From Choristoneura fumiferana (taxonomy: Eukaryota > Arthropoda > Insecta > Lepidoptera > Tortricidae): 64,000 nt of DNA. The number at the start of each line of letters is the position of its first letter. Position 1 is the first letter of the stretch. Location: the NCBI RefSeq assembly GCF_025370935.1, contig NC_133472.1, positions 1,412,749-1,476,748 on the forward strand. The letters run 5' to 3'. This document shows positions 32,992 through 44,599 of this stretch, one piece after another. The notes under the pieces are model-generated. The model worked only from the letters and a program-made list of their open reading frames with translations. It did no database searches and was not told where the DNA came from. Position numbers and translations under genes: made by a program.

Positions 32992-33463
32992 GTAAAAAAC
33001 TGGCCAAGCGCGAGTCAGAATCGCGCGCGAAGGGTTCCGTACCATTATCTATACAACATTAGACAAAAGAATGGCAAAAAAATCAAGTTTGTTGTATGGG
33101 AGCCCCCTTAAATATTTATTTATTTATTTTTAAAGTGATTATAATTTATACAACTAAAGATTCTGGGAATATTTTAAGCGTCTACCTGTTGCCGTTATTA
33201 ATAACAAGCAAAAAACGGCAAAACAATCACGTTTGTAGATTCCCATAGTACATGTCCCCTTAAATATTTATTTTATTCTTTTTTTAAGTGTTTGTTGTTA
33301 TAGCGACCCTACTTGCGACATAACCTGTGAAAATTTCAAGTGTCTAATTATTATAACTCAAGAGATAGAGCCCTGCGACAGACGGACGGACAGACAGACA
33401 GACCGACAGACAGCGGAGTCTCAGTAATAGGGCTGGCACCCTTTGGTACGGAACCCTAAAAAA
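32992..33463 (+). mobile_element. Dispersed repeat G2 (copy 2)
   Basis: Counterpart of 15212-15683 with scattered single-base differences. Confidence 0.7.
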
Positions 33464-33576
33464 GATCCAATCTATAAATAGTACGGACAAAACCTCACGA
33501 GATTTTGTCCATACTATTAAAAGAACAAATTAAACATTATAAATTTATAAGTTATGTAGTTACCAAGCAACTTTTT

Positions 33577-33882
33577 AAAGCCGTGAAGCCGTGGTGGCTA
33601 GTGGTTTGACCTATCCCTCTCAAGCAGAGGGTCGTGGGTTCGAACCCCGGCTGGCACCTCTGAGTTTTTCGAAATTAATGTGCGGAATTACATTTGAAAT
33701 TACCACGAGCTTTGCGGTGAAGGAAAACATCGTGAGGAAACCTGCACAAACCTGCGAAGCGATTCAATGGTGCGTGCGAAGTTCCCAATCCGCACTGGGC
33801 CGCGTGGGAACTATGGCCCAAGCCCTCTTGTTCTGAGAGGAGGCCTGTGCCCAGCAGTGGACGTATATAGGCTGGGATGATG
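33577..33882 (+). mobile_element. SINE A with target duplication (copy 2)
   Basis: Same insertion as 15798-16109, with the same AAGCAACTTTTT duplications at 33565-33576 and 33883-33894. It therefore predates the split of the two copies. Several one-base losses (for example in the box A region and GTGGGACG) distinguish it. Confidence 0.88.
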
Positions 33883-34246
33883 AAGCAACTTTTTTATTTG
33901 ATCTGAGGCAACAGGCCCGCAAAACACGAGATTACTATATTTGACACTAATAGCAAATAACTTCAGACTTAACGTCTTAAGAATATCAAACGAACAAAAC
34001 GTAAGGTAGAAACCGCACTGTAAGTACTAAATTTGTGATCTTTCGGCATTCCGGGCATCAAAGTATTCCTTTGATCGTCCCAAAAGCTTTTCTGCGGTAT
34101 TCGTGACACAATATGAAAAAGATAAATGTTACAATCAACTTCGAGAACACTCTGAAGCTTCGTAACGAGCGAGCTTAAAGTATCGCGTATCGCTAAGAGT
34201 CGTTTATCCATCATTATTGCTTTCCTGATATTCTGAACTGTTATAG

Positions 34247-34375
34247 TACATTGTGTCTTAAGGGCGGTAAATAAGGATTACAAACGAGAGTCTATTAGAA
34301 GCCCGAAGTCGAAGACTGAGGGCTTTAATGAGTCGATGTTCGTAATTCTAGTACCGCCCGTGCGACATACAATGT
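34247..34375. mobile_element. Foldback element (copy 2)
   Basis: Counterpart of 16473-16601. Confidence 0.65.
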
Positions 34376-34925
34376 TTTTCATCACATTTGCAAGTAAAAT
34401 TTATATTTTTTAAAAGAAAAAAATATAAATTCTTCCAAATATTGGCGATACCTTAGGCTGTGCTCTTGGCAACGTCGCCCTCCCCCTCCCTCGGCATGCG
34501 CCGCAACGTGCGCGTGTGCATTGCGTGGTCCATGTAGTCCTGCCACCATCAGTACGGGCACCGACTCATTACCGTCTTGCTTCATGACAAGACCACGGGC
34601 TTCATGACAAGCACATTAAGGTCGAGTTTTATTTGGGGGGTTGCAACCAAGGTAGCCTGCATGTGCACGACACTGTTTACGAGCAAGTGTGATGAAAAGA
34701 AATTTGAAACTGAATGAATTTTGTATTCAGAGTTCCGTCGCCAAAGAAAGTCAAAGGGACAGTATCGCTATAGACAGAAACATGTTTGTCAACCCCCGAC
34801 GCAAAAAGAGGGGTGGTATAAGTGTGACCGCTATTTGTGGCACCGTAGGTCTTAGACGGGTGGACCGATGTGAATGTGTTTTTTTTTATTTGAAAGCAAG
34901 TTTCCGGCCAATGGTTCTTAGACAT

Positions 34926-35359
34926 AAATTGAAAATACAAACTGAAAAATATAGATGCACAGAAAAACCAGAAAAATAAGACCAACACTGACACATCTCT
35001 TGTCCGGGTGAGCGGTTAGTTCCAATGGAGTGCCGAAAGTTTCTCGATGAGGGCTACGGCATAGATGTCGCTAGCGTCACTGATTCAGTGGCTAAATAAG
35101 AAACAAACAAGCTGAGATATGTGGTGCATAGGAGAAATTCGTGTCTGTGCCGTTGACCAACAGTGGTGTAGCGGTATAGCACGCGGTACGGAATACCGAG
35201 GACCTGGGTTCGATTCCCAGTGTTGGTCTTATTTTTCTGGTTTTTCTGTGCATCTATATTTTCAGTTTGTATTTTCAATTTAGGTTTTACGGGATGACCG
35301 TAAAAGTAAAATTTTGAATTGAAATAAAAAATACAAAAAGATTCCAAAAAAAACATTTA
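34926..35359 (+). mobile_element. tRNA-foldback element, forward cassette (copy 2)
   Basis: Same insertion as 17172-17606, with duplications GTTCTTAGACAT at 34914-34925 and 35360-35371. The cassette (35157-35226) is better preserved than in copy 1, with an intact GTGGTGTAGCGGTATAGCAC D-arm region. Confidence 0.87.
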
Positions 35360-35540
35360 GTTCTTAGACATGTTTTATCAAAATCGGTTCAGCCGTTCAT
35401 GGATATTAAACTTTGAAGTGACAATATCGGAGGTTTGCCAACTTTCTGTTGGTTAAGTTGTTGCTGTTGCCGGTGGTTTTGTTACAAATTAACTTTATTT
35501 GACCTATTGAACAGATAAACATAGATGTGAGACAAGATAG

Positions 35541-35712
35541 CTGTTGCCGAAGAGTTCTTGAATGGAGACCGCAGATCGGTCAGCGCAGCGTAGGACGTCC
35601 ACCAACGACACAGAAGGATGACCTGGTTAAAGCCGCGAGTTCACTGTGGATGCAGAAGGTCTACGTCCAACGGTCGACGTCCTAATCTAATATGATGAAT
35701 GATGATGATTGG
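35541..35712 (+). pseudogene. RTE-like LINE remnant (copy 2)
   Basis: Counterpart of 17790-17957, same (ATG)n-type tail. Confidence 0.6.
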
Positions 35713-35756
35713 TTGAATGAATGTTCCCTGAAATGTAAATTAATAACCTAACCATA

Positions 35757-35968
35757 AGCTTTTTTGCTAACTGTACTTGTTGACAAATTTCAAGCCGATG
35801 CTATTAACCGTTGAAGAGTTCCGTCCTGCGGACACGATCCTGGCTGGACTACTAGGATGTCACTACTAGATTATTGTATTGTCACGCGATTTACATAAGT
35901 ATTCCAAATCTCAAGTCAATCTGACTACTGGAAGTTGGTCAAATTTAACTTGCAAGATTTGATTAAGT
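35757..35968 (-). mobile_element. Dispersed repeat D (copy 2)
   Basis: Counterpart of 18005-18211. Confidence 0.65.
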
Positions 35969-36419
35969 ACAGACAGACAGAGAGACGGGGCAGGTGAAAC
36001 TAAATAAAAGCATGTAAAATAGCACTGTGTATGACATTGTGATTCTGACGAGCATTCCAAAGATAGTCTAATAAGTCTGGTGCGGATCAGTGACCCCTCA
36101 AGAACAAAGCGTCTGCAAACGCCCCAGCAGCACACGAAACACGTATAATTCAACACCAAAACTGTTTCCATCTAAATGCGTAGTAGAAAATAAAACCGAG
36201 AGGCAATTAGTCGCTTTTACGAGTAAATCCCGAAGGCCTCGGCACGCTAGCGCTTGTCGCGTATGTTTAGTAATATCCCTTTCCTAGTTAATAGGCTTTG
36301 TGAGAGTCGTGATAATGGGTCCTCTAGCGTTAACGTACTGTGGCAGTTTGTATTAGTAAATATGGCGTCAGTCATGGTAAAAAAAACGAAATATTCTGTA
36401 AGGGCATTTCAAATTAAAA

Positions 36420-36530
36420 AAAAAAACACGGGATACTTGACATCAATCGACCTAGTAAAATAAGCAAAGCCTGTGCTATGGCTAATAGGCAACTGATAAA
36501 CATACTTAACTAGATAGATAAGAAGGTTCA
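36420..36530 (-). mobile_element. SINE B body fragment (copy 2)
   Basis: Counterpart of 18663-18772. Confidence 0.6.
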
Positions 36531-36578
36531 AAAAAGGCGAGTCGCGGGGGTTACGATGAGAGCATCTGTAGATGCTTA

Positions 36579-36725
36579 AGGCCTGACAAGTTCCTATTTA
36601 GTACTCGGTAGAGTCCTGTCACAGTCAGCATTTTCCGCACTTATCAAAAAAAACTTGATAACGACAACAGAGGCTCCCTGCGATAGGGTTCCACCGAGTG
36701 CTAAACAGGAACTTGTCAGGCTTTA
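36579..36725. mobile_element. Foldback MITE F4 (copy 2)
   Basis: Counterpart of 18827-18974. Confidence 0.7.
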
Positions 36726-36750
36726 CATAAGTTATGTACAAAATTATATT

Positions 36751-37162
36751 TAAGATTGGTTTTTGAAATCTTTTTGTATTTTTCATTTCAATTACAAATA
36801 TTTGATATTTGGAACTGAAATAAAAAATACAAAAAGTTTCCAAAAAATAATCTTAATTTGATTGCTTACTAATGATATCTCTTGTCCGGGTGAGCGGCTA
36901 ATTCCAATGGAGTGCTGAAAGTTTCTCGATGAGGGCTACAGCTACAGCATAGATGTCGCTAGTGTCGCTGCTTAAGTGACTAAATAAGAAACAAACAGGC
37001 TGAGGTATATGGTGCATAGGAGAAATTCGTGTCTGTACCGTTGTCCAGCGGTGGTGTAGCGGTATAGCACGCGGCACGGAATGCCGAGGACCTGGGTTCC
37101 ATTCCCAGCACTGGTATTATTTTTGGTTTCCCTGTGCATCTGTATTTCAGTTTGTATTTTCG
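36751..37162 (+). mobile_element. tRNA-foldback element, terminal hairpin form (copy 2)
   Basis: Counterpart of 19000-19413, with the same loss of the second outer arm. Confidence 0.7.
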
Positions 37163-37607
37163 AAAATTACATTTGAAATTTACCACGAAGTAATACATTG
37201 GCGTGTGTGTGAGACGTTACCGATCCGTTCTGGCCTCGCGTGGGAACTCCAGTCGTCTCACTCTCAGGGTATTCTTTAGCCCAGCGGCACATCATTTCAG
37301 GATTTTTTTACTCTTTCGCCATAGTCACTGCACTACCCACGTAGTCTAGAAAGTAAAAAGCACCGCAATGCACCAGAGTTTAAGCCCAAGTATCCTAATT
37401 AACACTTTCCAGTCCGAGCACGTATAGAGAATGACAAGCGACGCCGCTGGCTGACTGGGGGATGGGATGAGATTTCGGTCTAGATATTAATCACTTTAAA
37501 CAAGTCTGTTGCGGACTCTTTATATTACGTTTCCTTTGTCTTGCGAAAAGATGAAGAATAGGCTATTGGAGGGGAAGGCGGTTTGTGACACGGTTGTGAG
37601 TGTGTTA

Positions 37608-37748
37608 GGGGCTGTTTCACCATCCATTGATTAATGTTAACTGACGCTTAAATGTGATGCCATCTCTATTTGTTTTGTTCGAATAGACGGAGACGGCATC
37701 ACATTTAACCGTCAGTTAACACTAATCAATGGATGGTGAAACAGCCCC
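37608..37748. mobile_element. TA-flanked foldback MITE F5 (copy 2)
   Basis: Counterpart of 19860-20000, the same 141 bp, with a few differences inside the arms. Confidence 0.83.
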
Positions 37749-38546
37749 TAAAAATGGTCAAAATGGGTGTGGCTTACTTTATGGATGGCCCGTCCCCGTA
37801 CTCGTTTAAAGGTATTCAGATAACCTTCTTGTCTTATTTAATGATCTAATTCGAGCGCCATTATTAACCAAACTAGCCTAACGTGTAACTCTACACGGCC
37901 AAACAATAAAACTGGCCATGATGATGGATTTTAAGCCACTTTAACAGAAGCAAAAGGCTACAGCATGTTTTTAAAACAAAAGCAGTACTCTCAAAAGCTA
38001 TAAGGATTGTTCAAAGTACTTAGGTCGTTCAAAACTTCCCCGCGACCTCAAGTCTTTACAAAGTGCTTCCGAACTTTGAGCAGCGATAATCGGTTAGCGG
38101 GAATCGATTGGCGATTGCTTTGGTCCAGTTGGAGATTCCCTTTTGTTTCTGAAACGCGGGTTAACGACTGGTGAGTGAAGTCTCGCCGAAATATATGTAC
38201 ACCTGACACAATGACGTAGAAGATGAGCCAACAAATCCAAAAATATATGCTCACAAAGCGGAGTAAAAGATGGCACGAGAAAATTTCTCGCATTAGACAA
38301 ATTGGACAAAGCTAAACCCAAAACTTATGCACACGTACTGTCACTTGTACCAATATCTGATACAAGTACATTGTTGTACTCGTATCACATATTGGTGCTG
38401 ATGAGCGTGGATAAATATCCGATACGGCTCTATTTTTAAGGCCGGTAGGATGTGGCAGATATATTAATGCAGCTGACTGTACACTTGTAACATTTCAGGA
38501 CAGGTCTTCTATGCAGTAGCGCGAGTCACGTTCGAAGCGAAACAAT

Positions 38547-38682
38547 CAGCAGAGCTACTCCGAAGCTCGAAACTCGAAGTTCGTGTCGTGCGGTCCCTCT
38601 CGCTCTCGTATTAAATAGTATAAGTGTCAGAGGGACCGCATGACACGAACTTCGAGTTTCGAGTTTCGGAGTAGCCCTGCTG
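38547..38682. mobile_element. Foldback MITE F1 (copy 2)
   Basis: Counterpart of 20805-20940, virtually identical. Confidence 0.83.
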
Positions 38683-38930
38683 GTTCGTAGAATAATTCAA
38701 CGTAGACGAATACCTTATCTTTGACCTTATGGCAAACATTTAAAGAATACAGTTTCTTTTAACGCAAAGCGGTCTTACTGTTTACGGAGCAGACGGGAAG
38801 CATTAAATAATTCGAATACTGTGAGCAATTGTTTACGAATAGCAGACTCCAGCCGCTTAATCGCAATCTGGACGGACACACGGACCGATAGGGCGGAGAG
38901 TAATAGTAGATTATTGTCGTGGCCTGGAAG

Positions 38931-39014
38931 TAGGCAATCGCTGGCTGAGTATGAGTATTAAACGGACGAGCTTGCGAGTCCGTTTAACTAATACGAAGCC
39001 AGCAATTGCTATTC
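38931..39014. repeat. Hairpin (copy 2)
   Basis: Counterpart of 21188-21270. Here AAACGGACGAGC pairs fully up to GAGTCCGTTT, so the stem is more complete than in copy 1. Confidence 0.6.
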
Positions 39015-39505
39015 CAGCCGAGACTAATATAAAGCTTTCTCAAAAATGGTGAATAATTCTGAAATAGAATAAACTTTTTCTCAAAATATATTGTAAAATT
39101 TAATTTTATTCCAATATTTTTCTTATGCTTTCCCGCCTTTTTTCATTAAAAATAAACTGCAGGTGTATTTTCCACCGAAAACACCACAAGCTATTTCAGA
39201 CCCAATAGAAAAAGTCCGGAGTTCCAACAAAATATCTGATACCGGCCATTAGACTTGGCTGTAAGTATACGACTTGTGCCAATATTTCCATGGCCTTTTT
39301 AACTTAAAAAAAAATGTGACTGATTGCAGGCGCGCTAATTCATTATTGTCGAGCTAGCGCGCCTGCATCTTTTTAACTTTTTAATTTTTCGCTGACCATA
39401 AACTATGCACTTCACCTTCTGATATGTAAAGAATAATGTCAACTTTTACGGTCATTTTTGAGAAAAAAATATATACTCGGCGAATTATCACACAATCGAC
39501 TAACA

Positions 39506-39646
39506 GTACCACTACCATGAGTTTACAGTGACCGTACTCGATAGCGACGGCGTAAATTATTTGTATGGAGAATTATACGGCGCCTCTACAAATAATTTAC
39601 GCCGTCGCTATCGAGTACGGTCACTGTAAACTCATGGTAGTGGTAC
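39506..39646. mobile_element. Perfect foldback F6 (copy 2)
   Basis: 60-bp arms that pair without a mismatch around a 21-nt loop; 141 bp in total. Starts GTACCACTACCATGAG and ends CTCATGGTAGTGGTAC. Confidence 0.9.
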
Positions 39647-40259
39647 CGATCTAGTGAATATTTTTCCACCTCGTATTTTGACGGATAAGTTTATATCTCG
39701 CTATCTCAACTAGCTTCAGTAAACTTCAGTAAGCTAGTTGAGAAAGCATGATAAATGCGAACTTTTGCGATAAAATACGATGGCATAACATACTCATTCA
39801 ATTCATCTGTACAAAATGTAGCACTAGGATCCATAGAAAATATTTGAAGTAGAGCCATTTGAAGACTTGTTGATGCTTTCTATACATACTGTAATACAAA
39901 TCGCTCGTCGCTAGTCGGTGCACCTAATTATTTTTATTTGTATCGTATCGCAGAGCAGTCGCTAATAATTCATAGTTTATTCGGAAAACGAATATATTGA
40001 GTTTCATGCGATTGCAACTGCTATAACGCCATGTCTCACGTCACTTGACAACAACTTACCAAGTTTAGTGACAAAATCAATCAACCTTCATCGCTCAAGT
40101 AACCAATCGAAATTTATTTTTTATAAAATAAAATACACTAACAAAGGCAACGTCGAGGAGTTATCTAGAGAAATCTGTTCAAGGTTAAAATAAAAATTAT
40201 TTTTTTTTCATACCCTCACCGATCGCGAAATAGCCAACAGAACACGCAAAAATATAAGT

Positions 40260-40360
40260 AATCATCATTTCATTCTCAGCCCATACGTCCCGCTGCTGGC
40301 CACAGGCCTCTCAGAATGACAGAGCTTGCGCCGTGCGTAGTTCCCACGCGGGCCCTTTGC
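40260..40360 (-). mobile_element. SINE A 3' part (copy 2)
   Basis: Counterpart of 22532-22640, with a shortened (CAT)n run. Confidence 0.6.
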
Positions 40361-41509
40361 GAATAGGAAGCTTCACACACACAATTGAATTGCCTCGCTT
40401 ATTAGCTCTCCTTCCCAAGTGCCCCTGTGTACGCGCAACGCGGAAGCTTGGAAGCCGCAAATAGGCCGAAAGCGAAACAAACCCGCGCCTGCCCAATACC
40501 CTACGCATGCGTAAGTGCGCGTACGGTATACTAGTGAACACACACACACGCACACGCATTCCCGACACGATTGAGAAATCAGTCGGAGCGATTGCAGGTC
40601 AAACAGCACATTAATACGTTTAACATTAAATAGTGACGATCGAGTGATTGCTCTGGCCGTTTTAAACGGGTTTCAAGACAGTAAAATTTCGGCCATTTTA
40701 GTCTAATTGCCGTGCACAGATGAATGACAAACAAAGCAAGACAAGCAGACAATTTGAAGGATGACTATCTGGTCATAACAATAGAAGCGAAATCATCAAC
40801 ATAGGTTTGATAGCAAATGCACAGTGAGTGGCGTTTCCGTCAATAATGTGCGAGGATGTCTTGCGAGGGATATGTTTTTCATTAACCTCTGGTGGAAACG
40901 CTGCTAAAGCTATAATCCTTTTGCATATACACTGACATATTGATTAGCCCGTTGAGGTGCTTAAGAGAAGTCTCTTCGTTCCATTCTCCATACAAACGTA
41001 GTCCCGGTCTCATTTGAAAACTAGGCAACAGAAATAGATGCAATTTTGTAAGTATGAACTAGACGTAATTATCTATACCTGTGGTTTTGCAGTTTTTCAT
41101 ATAAATGTGTGTGTAATATCAGAATTACAGGAGCCCAAAAGTAGATGTCAACTTTGCACGAGTATTACAGACTAATAAAGCATTTTTACAAAAATCGAAA
41201 AAACCACAGGCATAGAAAATATAATGAAGATCTTGATAGTAAAATATCATTGATTTCTGTGCGACACTTTTCGTGTATAATATGAGGACAACGAAACCCA
41301 AAATTCAACCGGCCCAAATCTTGAAAGCCTACAGCTATCTCGATATAAATTACGGACGTCGTTGCGGAAGACACGGGGGAGCATGGGGGGACGGCTGCGA
41401 GCGCTTATGTCACGAGCGATAAAGACAGCAATATCCCAAATGAATACCTAACGCCGCCGCGCGGCCGGCAGGAAACTTCTCTTGAGGCAGGTCATATATT
41501 AGACTAGCA
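40361..41509. other. No feature recognised
   Basis: Counterpart of 22641-23794; no repeat or coding signal. Confidence 0.4.
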
Positions 41510-41700
41510 CGGAGAACAGATGGCCGTTGGGGCAGAAAAGTTGTCGAATGAAGACCGCGGATCGGAAGCACAGTGTAGACTAACGAGATGTACGGATGAC
41601 CTCGCTAAAGCCGCGGGTTCACGGTCGATGCAGGCCGCTCCAACCAAAGCGAATGGGGGCATAATGGGGAGGCCTAAGTATGTCCCAACAGTGGATGCCC
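41510..41700 (+). pseudogene. RTE-like LINE remnant (copy 2)
   Basis: Counterpart of 23795-23990. ACAGATGGCCGTTGGGGCAG and GGGGAGGCCTAAGTATGTCC are retained; no open frame. Confidence 0.5.
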
Positions 41701-41795
41701 TATGGCCGATATGGTGATGATATTGAGGCCGTATCATTAAATCCGCAGTGCGAGGAACACCCCGGCATCTATCGGGTCAGGCAACTCTTAACACA

Positions 41796-42318
41796 AATTG
41801 AAAATACAAACTGAAATATAGATGCACAGAAAAAACAGAAAAATAAGACAATCACTGGGAATCGAACCCAGGTCCTCGGTAATCCGTACCTCGTGCTATA
41901 CCGCTACACCACTGATGGTCAACGGTACCGACACGAATTTCCCTATGCACCTCATATCTCAGCATTGTTTTTTTACTTAGTCACTTAAGCAGCGACGCTA
42001 GCGACATCTATGCCGTAAGCCCTCAAACTTTTTCGGCATTCCTTTGGAACTAACCGCTCACCCGGACAAGAGATATCGTTTCTAAGCAATCAAATTAAGA
42101 TTGGTTTTTTGGAATCTTTTTGTATTTTTTATTTCAATTCCAAATTTTTACTTTTACGGTCATCCCGTAAAACCGAAATTGAAAATACAAACTGAAATAT
42201 AGATACTGATGTCTATATTTCAGTTTGTATTTTCAATTTCGGTTTTACGGGATGACCGTAAAAGTAAAAATTTGGAATTGAAATAAAAAATACAAAAAGA
42301 TTCCAAAAAACCAATCTT
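41796..42318 (-). mobile_element. tRNA-foldback element, inverted cassette (copy 2 only)
   Basis: 523 bp between AACTCTTAACACA (41783-41795) and AACTCTAACACA (42319-42330). Copy 1 has the empty site near 24067. Order: arm AATTGAAAATACAAACTG, inverted cassette (41849-41918), inverted body (CCGCTCACCCGGACAAGAGA), inverted tail, arm, 8-nt loop, arm, tail ending CAATCTT. It shares both ends with the 17172 copy, but the cassette and body are reversed. Confidence 0.88.
41849..41918 (-). other. tRNA-like cassette
   Basis: On the minus strand: box B GGTTCGATTCC in a perfect T-arm and TGTAGCGGTATAGC as the box A region. Acceptor ends are partly changed relative to 46698-46767. Confidence 0.7.
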
Positions 42319-42320
42319 AA
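42095..42320. repeat. Perfect 109-bp hairpin, 8-nt loop
   Basis: The left arm 42095-42203 (TTAAGATTGG to TATAGA) is the exact reverse complement of 42212-42320, with loop TACTGATG. It is formed by the tail and arm modules of the tRNA-foldback element back to back. A transcript through it would fold into long double-stranded RNA. Confidence 0.92.
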
Positions 42321-42602
42321 CTCTAACACAATATAGGCACGCGTCTGTGAAATTTCACTTTCGAGTGCGCCGGCGTCGGTTATTGTCGGACGCGTTCGCG
42401 ATCCGCTCGTTATGTGTTAATTAATGACTATGGAATAATAAACGTTGCCGGCAAGTGATTTATCGGCAATGGGTGGCGCCGCATCAGCACGGCAAGCAGT
42501 TTCTATTTCAGCGTATGCAGCGTATTACAAGTCAAGTGCAACAGTTGTTTTTCTTCTAAGGGTGGAGAGTAACTTTTTGACTGCTGAGTCGCGAATGAAA
42601 CT

Positions 42603-42869
42603 AAAAGATTGGTCCATGGAGTCTTTTTGTATTTTTTATTTCAACTCCAAATTTTTTTACTTTTACGGTCATCCCGTAAAACCCATATCGAAAATACAAA
42701 CTGACACATAGATGCACAGAAAAACCAGATAAATAGACCAGCGCTGGGAATCGAACCCAGGTCCTCGGCATTCCGTGCCACGTGCTATACCGCTACACCG
42801 CTACGCTAGTAGTAGTATTTTTCTGGTTTTTCTGTGCATCTATGTTTCAGTTTGTATTTTCGATATGGG
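42603..42869 (-). mobile_element. tRNA-foldback element, short form (copy 2)
   Basis: Counterpart of 24356-24595 with a less damaged cassette: CCAGCGCTGGGAATCGAACC and CGTGCTATACCGCTACACCG are present. Confidence 0.78.
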
Positions 42870-42944
42870 AACTACAAGACTTCGTTTTTTTAAGTAACTT
42901 TCTGACGTAAGTAAACTTGTAATCATACCCCGTATTAATAGCGC

Positions 42945-43281
42945 TTATTAGTAGTAGCCCGTATTAGTAGCCGTGGTGGCCTAGTGGTTTGACCTATCGC
43001 CTCTCAAGCTCAAGGTCGTGGGTTCGAACCTCGGCTCGCACCTCTGAGTTTTTCGAAATTCATGTGCGGAATTACATTTGAAATTTACCACGAGCTTTGC
43101 GGTGAAGGAAAACATCGTGAGGAAACCTGCACTAACCTGCGAAGCGATTCAATGGTGCGTGCGAAGTTCCCAATCCGCACTGGGCCCGCGTGGGAACTAT
43201 GGCCCAAGCCCTCTTGTTCTGAGAGGAGGCCTGTGCCCAGCAGTGGGACGTATATAGGCTGGGATGATGATGATGATGATG
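42945..43281 (+). mobile_element. SINE A insertion present only in copy 2
   Basis: Flanked by 11-bp duplications ATTAATAGCGC (42934-42944, 43282-43292). Copy 1 has a single ATTAATAGCGC at 24662-24672. The head has box A GTGGCCTAGTGGTTTGA and box B GGTTCGAACC. The tail is a clean (ATG)n. It probably is a young insertion. Confidence 0.93.
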
Positions 43282-43552
43282 ATTAATAGCGCAACTCTGT
43301 CATCGAGGGGGGACACCATCTTTTAGTACGATCCGGGTAAGATCACCCTTCTGACCTCTTTCATCTATTCCGAATGGAGATGAGTACCCAGTTCGAGATT
43401 GACGTAAAGCGTCATTGGCAGGCTGCCATCCCGTCTAAGGTGCAACACAAGGACGACCTTCGCGTCTCACTTTGTTGGATCGCGAGTATCAATACTACGT
43501 CAGAGTGCTTGATAAGATAAAGTTTCCGGTATCCCTCTGATGTTTGATATTA

Positions 43553-43662
43553 ACACACACACACACACACGTACAAACATCACGCCTGTATTCCCAAATG
43601 GGGTAGGCAGAGCACACGAAACGTTAACGCTTCGGAGCCATTTGCGGCAATTTTAGGTTTGA
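43553..43662 (-). mobile_element. LINE 3' end with (GT)n tail (copy 2)
   Basis: Counterpart of 24932-25040 with a longer CA run. Confidence 0.65.
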
Positions 43663-43702
43663 TATTAAGTTACTTATTATATGCTTTTGTATTATGTACC
43701 TA

Positions 43703-43834
43703 CAGTCAAGGGCAAAAATATCGACACGTCCAAAGTTGCAAAAATATGTATACACGGCCTTAATGTTAAGTGCATAAAGTCGTGTATACATATTTTTGTA
43801 ACTTTGGCCGTGTCGATATCTTTGCCCTTGACTG
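43703..43834. mobile_element. TA-flanked foldback MITE F7 (copy 2)
   Basis: Counterpart of 25079-25210, the same 132 bp. TA at 43701-43702 and 43835-43836. Confidence 0.85.
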
Positions 43835-43879
43835 TACTTTAATTACACAAGTATTCTTAAACCTATTATTTTTAAGAAT

Positions 43880-44225
43880 TTTCTAGGATTTTGATGACCG
43901 GATAGCCATGGCCATGGGGTTAGAGAACCCGACTATAAAGCTTAAGGTTCTGAGTTTGATCCCAGGTTGGGCCAGTTGTTTGTATGAAAAATACAAATGT
44001 TTGTTCTAGAGTCCTGGACACAATATGATAGAAAGCAACAAAAACATTTCTTCGTGACATTTACAAAGCAGAGAAAAAAAAAACACGGAAATCGAGACAA
44101 AGTTAATCACGAATATGAATATGCATTTAAATACGTATTTATCTATCTATAAGTATGTCTATCCATACCTTGTGACACATAGTTTGGGACTAGTCAATCG
44201 GTATCAAATTGTCCCACAATATTTT
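43880..44225 (+). mobile_element. SINE B with head (copy 2)
   Basis: The head GGGGTTAGAGAACCCGACTA and box B-like GAGTTTGATCCC are followed by the full body to TCAAATTGTCCCACAATATT. It is more complete than copy 1 at 25265. Confidence 0.75.
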
Positions 44226-44599
44226 TTTAATTTATTCAATTAATTTCGTTTAATTTGGAAAAACTCCGCATCTCTAAATGCTTGCTAGTTTATTTACGTG
44301 ACAAACGTGTCGAAAAACCAAGGGAATAAGAAGCGTCGAAGTTTTTTGTTTCCATTTTGTGCAACACGTTGCTTACGACTCGGTCGATTCACACGTCAAA
44401 CGAAAGTAAATTGTAACTTGTGTTGTGTGCAATAAAGTACCCGTAACTGCAATGCAACGCTCGAACAGGCAGACGGGCTATGACCGCATTAATGTGTTGA
44501 TAAATTAACGAGAGCTCGCGTAATCCTACTTATATTATCCTACTTAACCTACCCATATTTACATTATAATATTATAAATGCAACGATGGGCCTCATGAG

